Part shown: positions 62,823 through 64,000 of the stretch, piece by piece
Layout: the number at the start of each line of letters is the position of its first letter
How positions within the stretch are numbered: position 1 is the first letter of the stretch
Assembly (NCBI GenBank): GCA_946699065.1
Contig: CAMPDV010000057.1
Span: forward strand, 806,001 to 870,000
DNA: 64,000 nucleotides
Origin: Loxodes magnus
Taxonomy: Eukaryota; Ciliophora; Karyorelictea; Loxodida; Loxodidae
Direction of reading: 5' to 3'
Position numbers and translations under genes: made by a program
Notes under the pieces: model-generated
The model's database searches: none
What the model saw: only the letters and a program-made list of their open reading frames with translations
Told to the model about the DNA's origin: nothing

Positions 62823-63655
62823 GCTAACAAGAATATTATAGATGAACCTATAATTTTTATTATTCAATCTCCTACTTGTTCTGTTCTTTGTTTTATTTAT
62901 CTTCTACAATTTTTCATTCAAGTTTATAGGAGATGGAAAAATTTCTCGCGTTTATTTCTTATTAAAAAGTATATTTAAGTGAAGTTTTAAGTTTGAAAAT
63001 TAAAGATAAAAGAATATAAATTAGTTGATTAATGTTAAGCTTTAGAAGTAAAACTTTCCTTTTTATATTACAAAGATACTTATATTTATAAAACCCTTTG
63101 ACTTACGAAAAAGCATTTATAGTTTTTATTTAAAGTTTTAATTCTTTATTTAAAAAACTTTGATTCAATCCTTTTAAGGGAGAAGATTCTGCTTTATTAT
63201 CTTTAATAGCAATGTCAATAACTAAATGGTTTTTATGTCATCTTTAAATAATAAAAAATAATTAGTGAAATATAGTTCATATTTAAATATAGAGTGCTTT
63301 AAGATATATCTTTGAATAAACTTTAAGAAACTTTATACTAAATTATCTTAAGCTTTAGGTAATTAGATACTTAATTTAAAATAACAATTAAAGTTTTTAT
63401 TACTATTTCTTTAAGTTAAATTTATAATTTTTCCCTTAATTTCTTTTCTACTCATTCTGTCCTTTTTATTCGTTTTTATTTTTTTAAATACTTTATTTCT
63501 TATTTAAAATCTTGCTAATTTTTATCTTCAAAATTCAATGATTCTTATTTCGGCTAAAATTTCACTTTATTTTCTTCCTTCTACTGAAATTATTGACTTG
63601 GTTAAAAGGATTTCTAAATTTATAAGTTTAATTTTGATTATTAATTATATTAAAC
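62823..63655. other. Noncoding spacer
   Basis: About 0.8 kb of very AT-rich sequence with T runs. No gene recognised. Confidence 0.45.
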
Positions 63656-64000
63656 TCACTTTTATTTTAGCTAGTCTATTTGCTTTTTAAAAGTATAAAT
63701 ATCAGGTCTTTAGTTAGGATCATAACTGAAGCATTCCTATAAAAGTTAAGCCATTTCTGACTCTTTCTCTATTTCCTAGGAAAAATAAGGATATTTCTAT
63801 TAAATATTTACATATTTTATTATTTATGCTTAAGTTTTTCAAATCTGGATAAGGTAATTATTCGTTAAATATTTCTACACCTACAAGCTAATGATCAAAT
63901 ATCGCTCTTCTAACTTACTTTCCCATCAAATAACTCAGGTGCCATTCACTAAAATGATCCTTTTCCTTATAAAGTAGTTGTTATATTTGCTTCACTAACT
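63656..64000 (-). pseudogene. TPR-kinase-type pseudogene, copy 2 (kinase tail, cut by window end)
   Basis: Minus-strand kinase C-lobe in three frames: GKGSFQWMAPELFDGKVSQK followed by SDIWSLAC, then (after a two-base loss relative to copy 1) VEIFNEQLPYPDLKNLSINN, then (after a shift near 63,790) YPYFSQEIEKESEMAQLLQE and CFSYDPNQRPDIYTFKKQID, ending at TGA 63656. The Trp of WMAPE and of DIW are both TGA. The nucleotide sequence closely follows 46,679-47,040, including the region beyond the frame breaks. The N-lobe and any TPR part lie outside the window. The two shifts make it a probable pseudogene, though an intact start cannot be judged. Confidence 0.7.

Noticed and set aside
62348-62830. 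160-residue minus-strand standard-code ORF
   Set aside because: It overlaps the plus-strand small gene, whose acidic mixed composition is more protein-like. The minus reading is a Ser/Phe-rich shadow.

Overview
This window looks like nuclear (probably macronuclear) DNA of a ciliate that has reassigned all three standard stop codons. In every well-conserved gene here TAA and TAG sit at glutamine positions. TGA sits inside genes where tryptophan is expected (for example the P4-ATPase motifs NTE-W-IIG and YED-W-YMMMYN, the kinase motif Q-W-MAPE, and the IPNKNF-W-KEFP tail of an MRH receptor). TGA is also the codon at which each conserved protein ends. That pattern fits the ambiguous karyorelict code (TAR = Gln, TGA = Trp or stop, as in Loxodes and relatives). 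A Condylostoma-like heterotrich is the main alternative, but no gene here clearly ends at TAA or TAG. Standard-code ORF calling fails across the window. The DNA is AT-rich and genes are separated by 0.3-3 kb of noncoding sequence unusually rich in AGCT.

Layout. 0.6-4 kb: an LRR protein (+) convergent with a coiled-coil protein (-). 5.5 kb: tRNA-Leu(AAG). 5.7-11 kb: three + genes: a double cyclic-nucleotide-binding protein with a hydrophobic tail, an MRH/Atg27-like type I membrane receptor, and a charged DUF4639-like protein. 12.6-18.3 kb: two - genes, a hypothetical protein interrupted by a one-base deletion, and an EF-hand plus PIP-kinase fusion. 21.0-25.9 kb: mitochondrial porin (VDAC) and a P4-ATPase, divergent with start codons six bases apart. 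27.7 kb: a LENG1/Cir_N-type splicing-associated protein. 29.7-32.1 kb: a secreted acidic Asp-Ser repeat protein. 33-34.4 kb: a coiled-coil protein. 35.3 kb: a NOL12/Rrp17-like protein. 36.1-37.4 kb: poly(ADP-ribose) glycohydrolase. 38.3-42.3 kb: a 1,321-residue coiled coil with six 168-bp tandem repeats.

44-53 kb is poorer in intact genes. It holds one uncertain ORF, a decayed TPR-kinase pseudogene, and a stretch of unresolved coding potential. 55.2-61.8 kb holds one very large polytopic membrane protein gene interrupted by very small introns (mostly 16-21 nt). A small hypothetical gene follows, and the window ends in a second decayed copy of the same kinase tail.

The genes do not form one pathway. 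Calcium/phosphoinositide signalling, cyclic nucleotide binding, lipid flipping, ADP-ribose turnover and large coiled coils are ordinary content for a large ciliate cell. The most notable items are the code, the tiny introns, the EF-hand-PIPK fusion, the six-base divergent start pair, the very large membrane protein and the repeated kinase pseudogenes. All coordinates were read by hand with TAR = Q and TGA = W/stop. Because almost every frame stays open under this code, calls without recognisable motifs carry low confidence.
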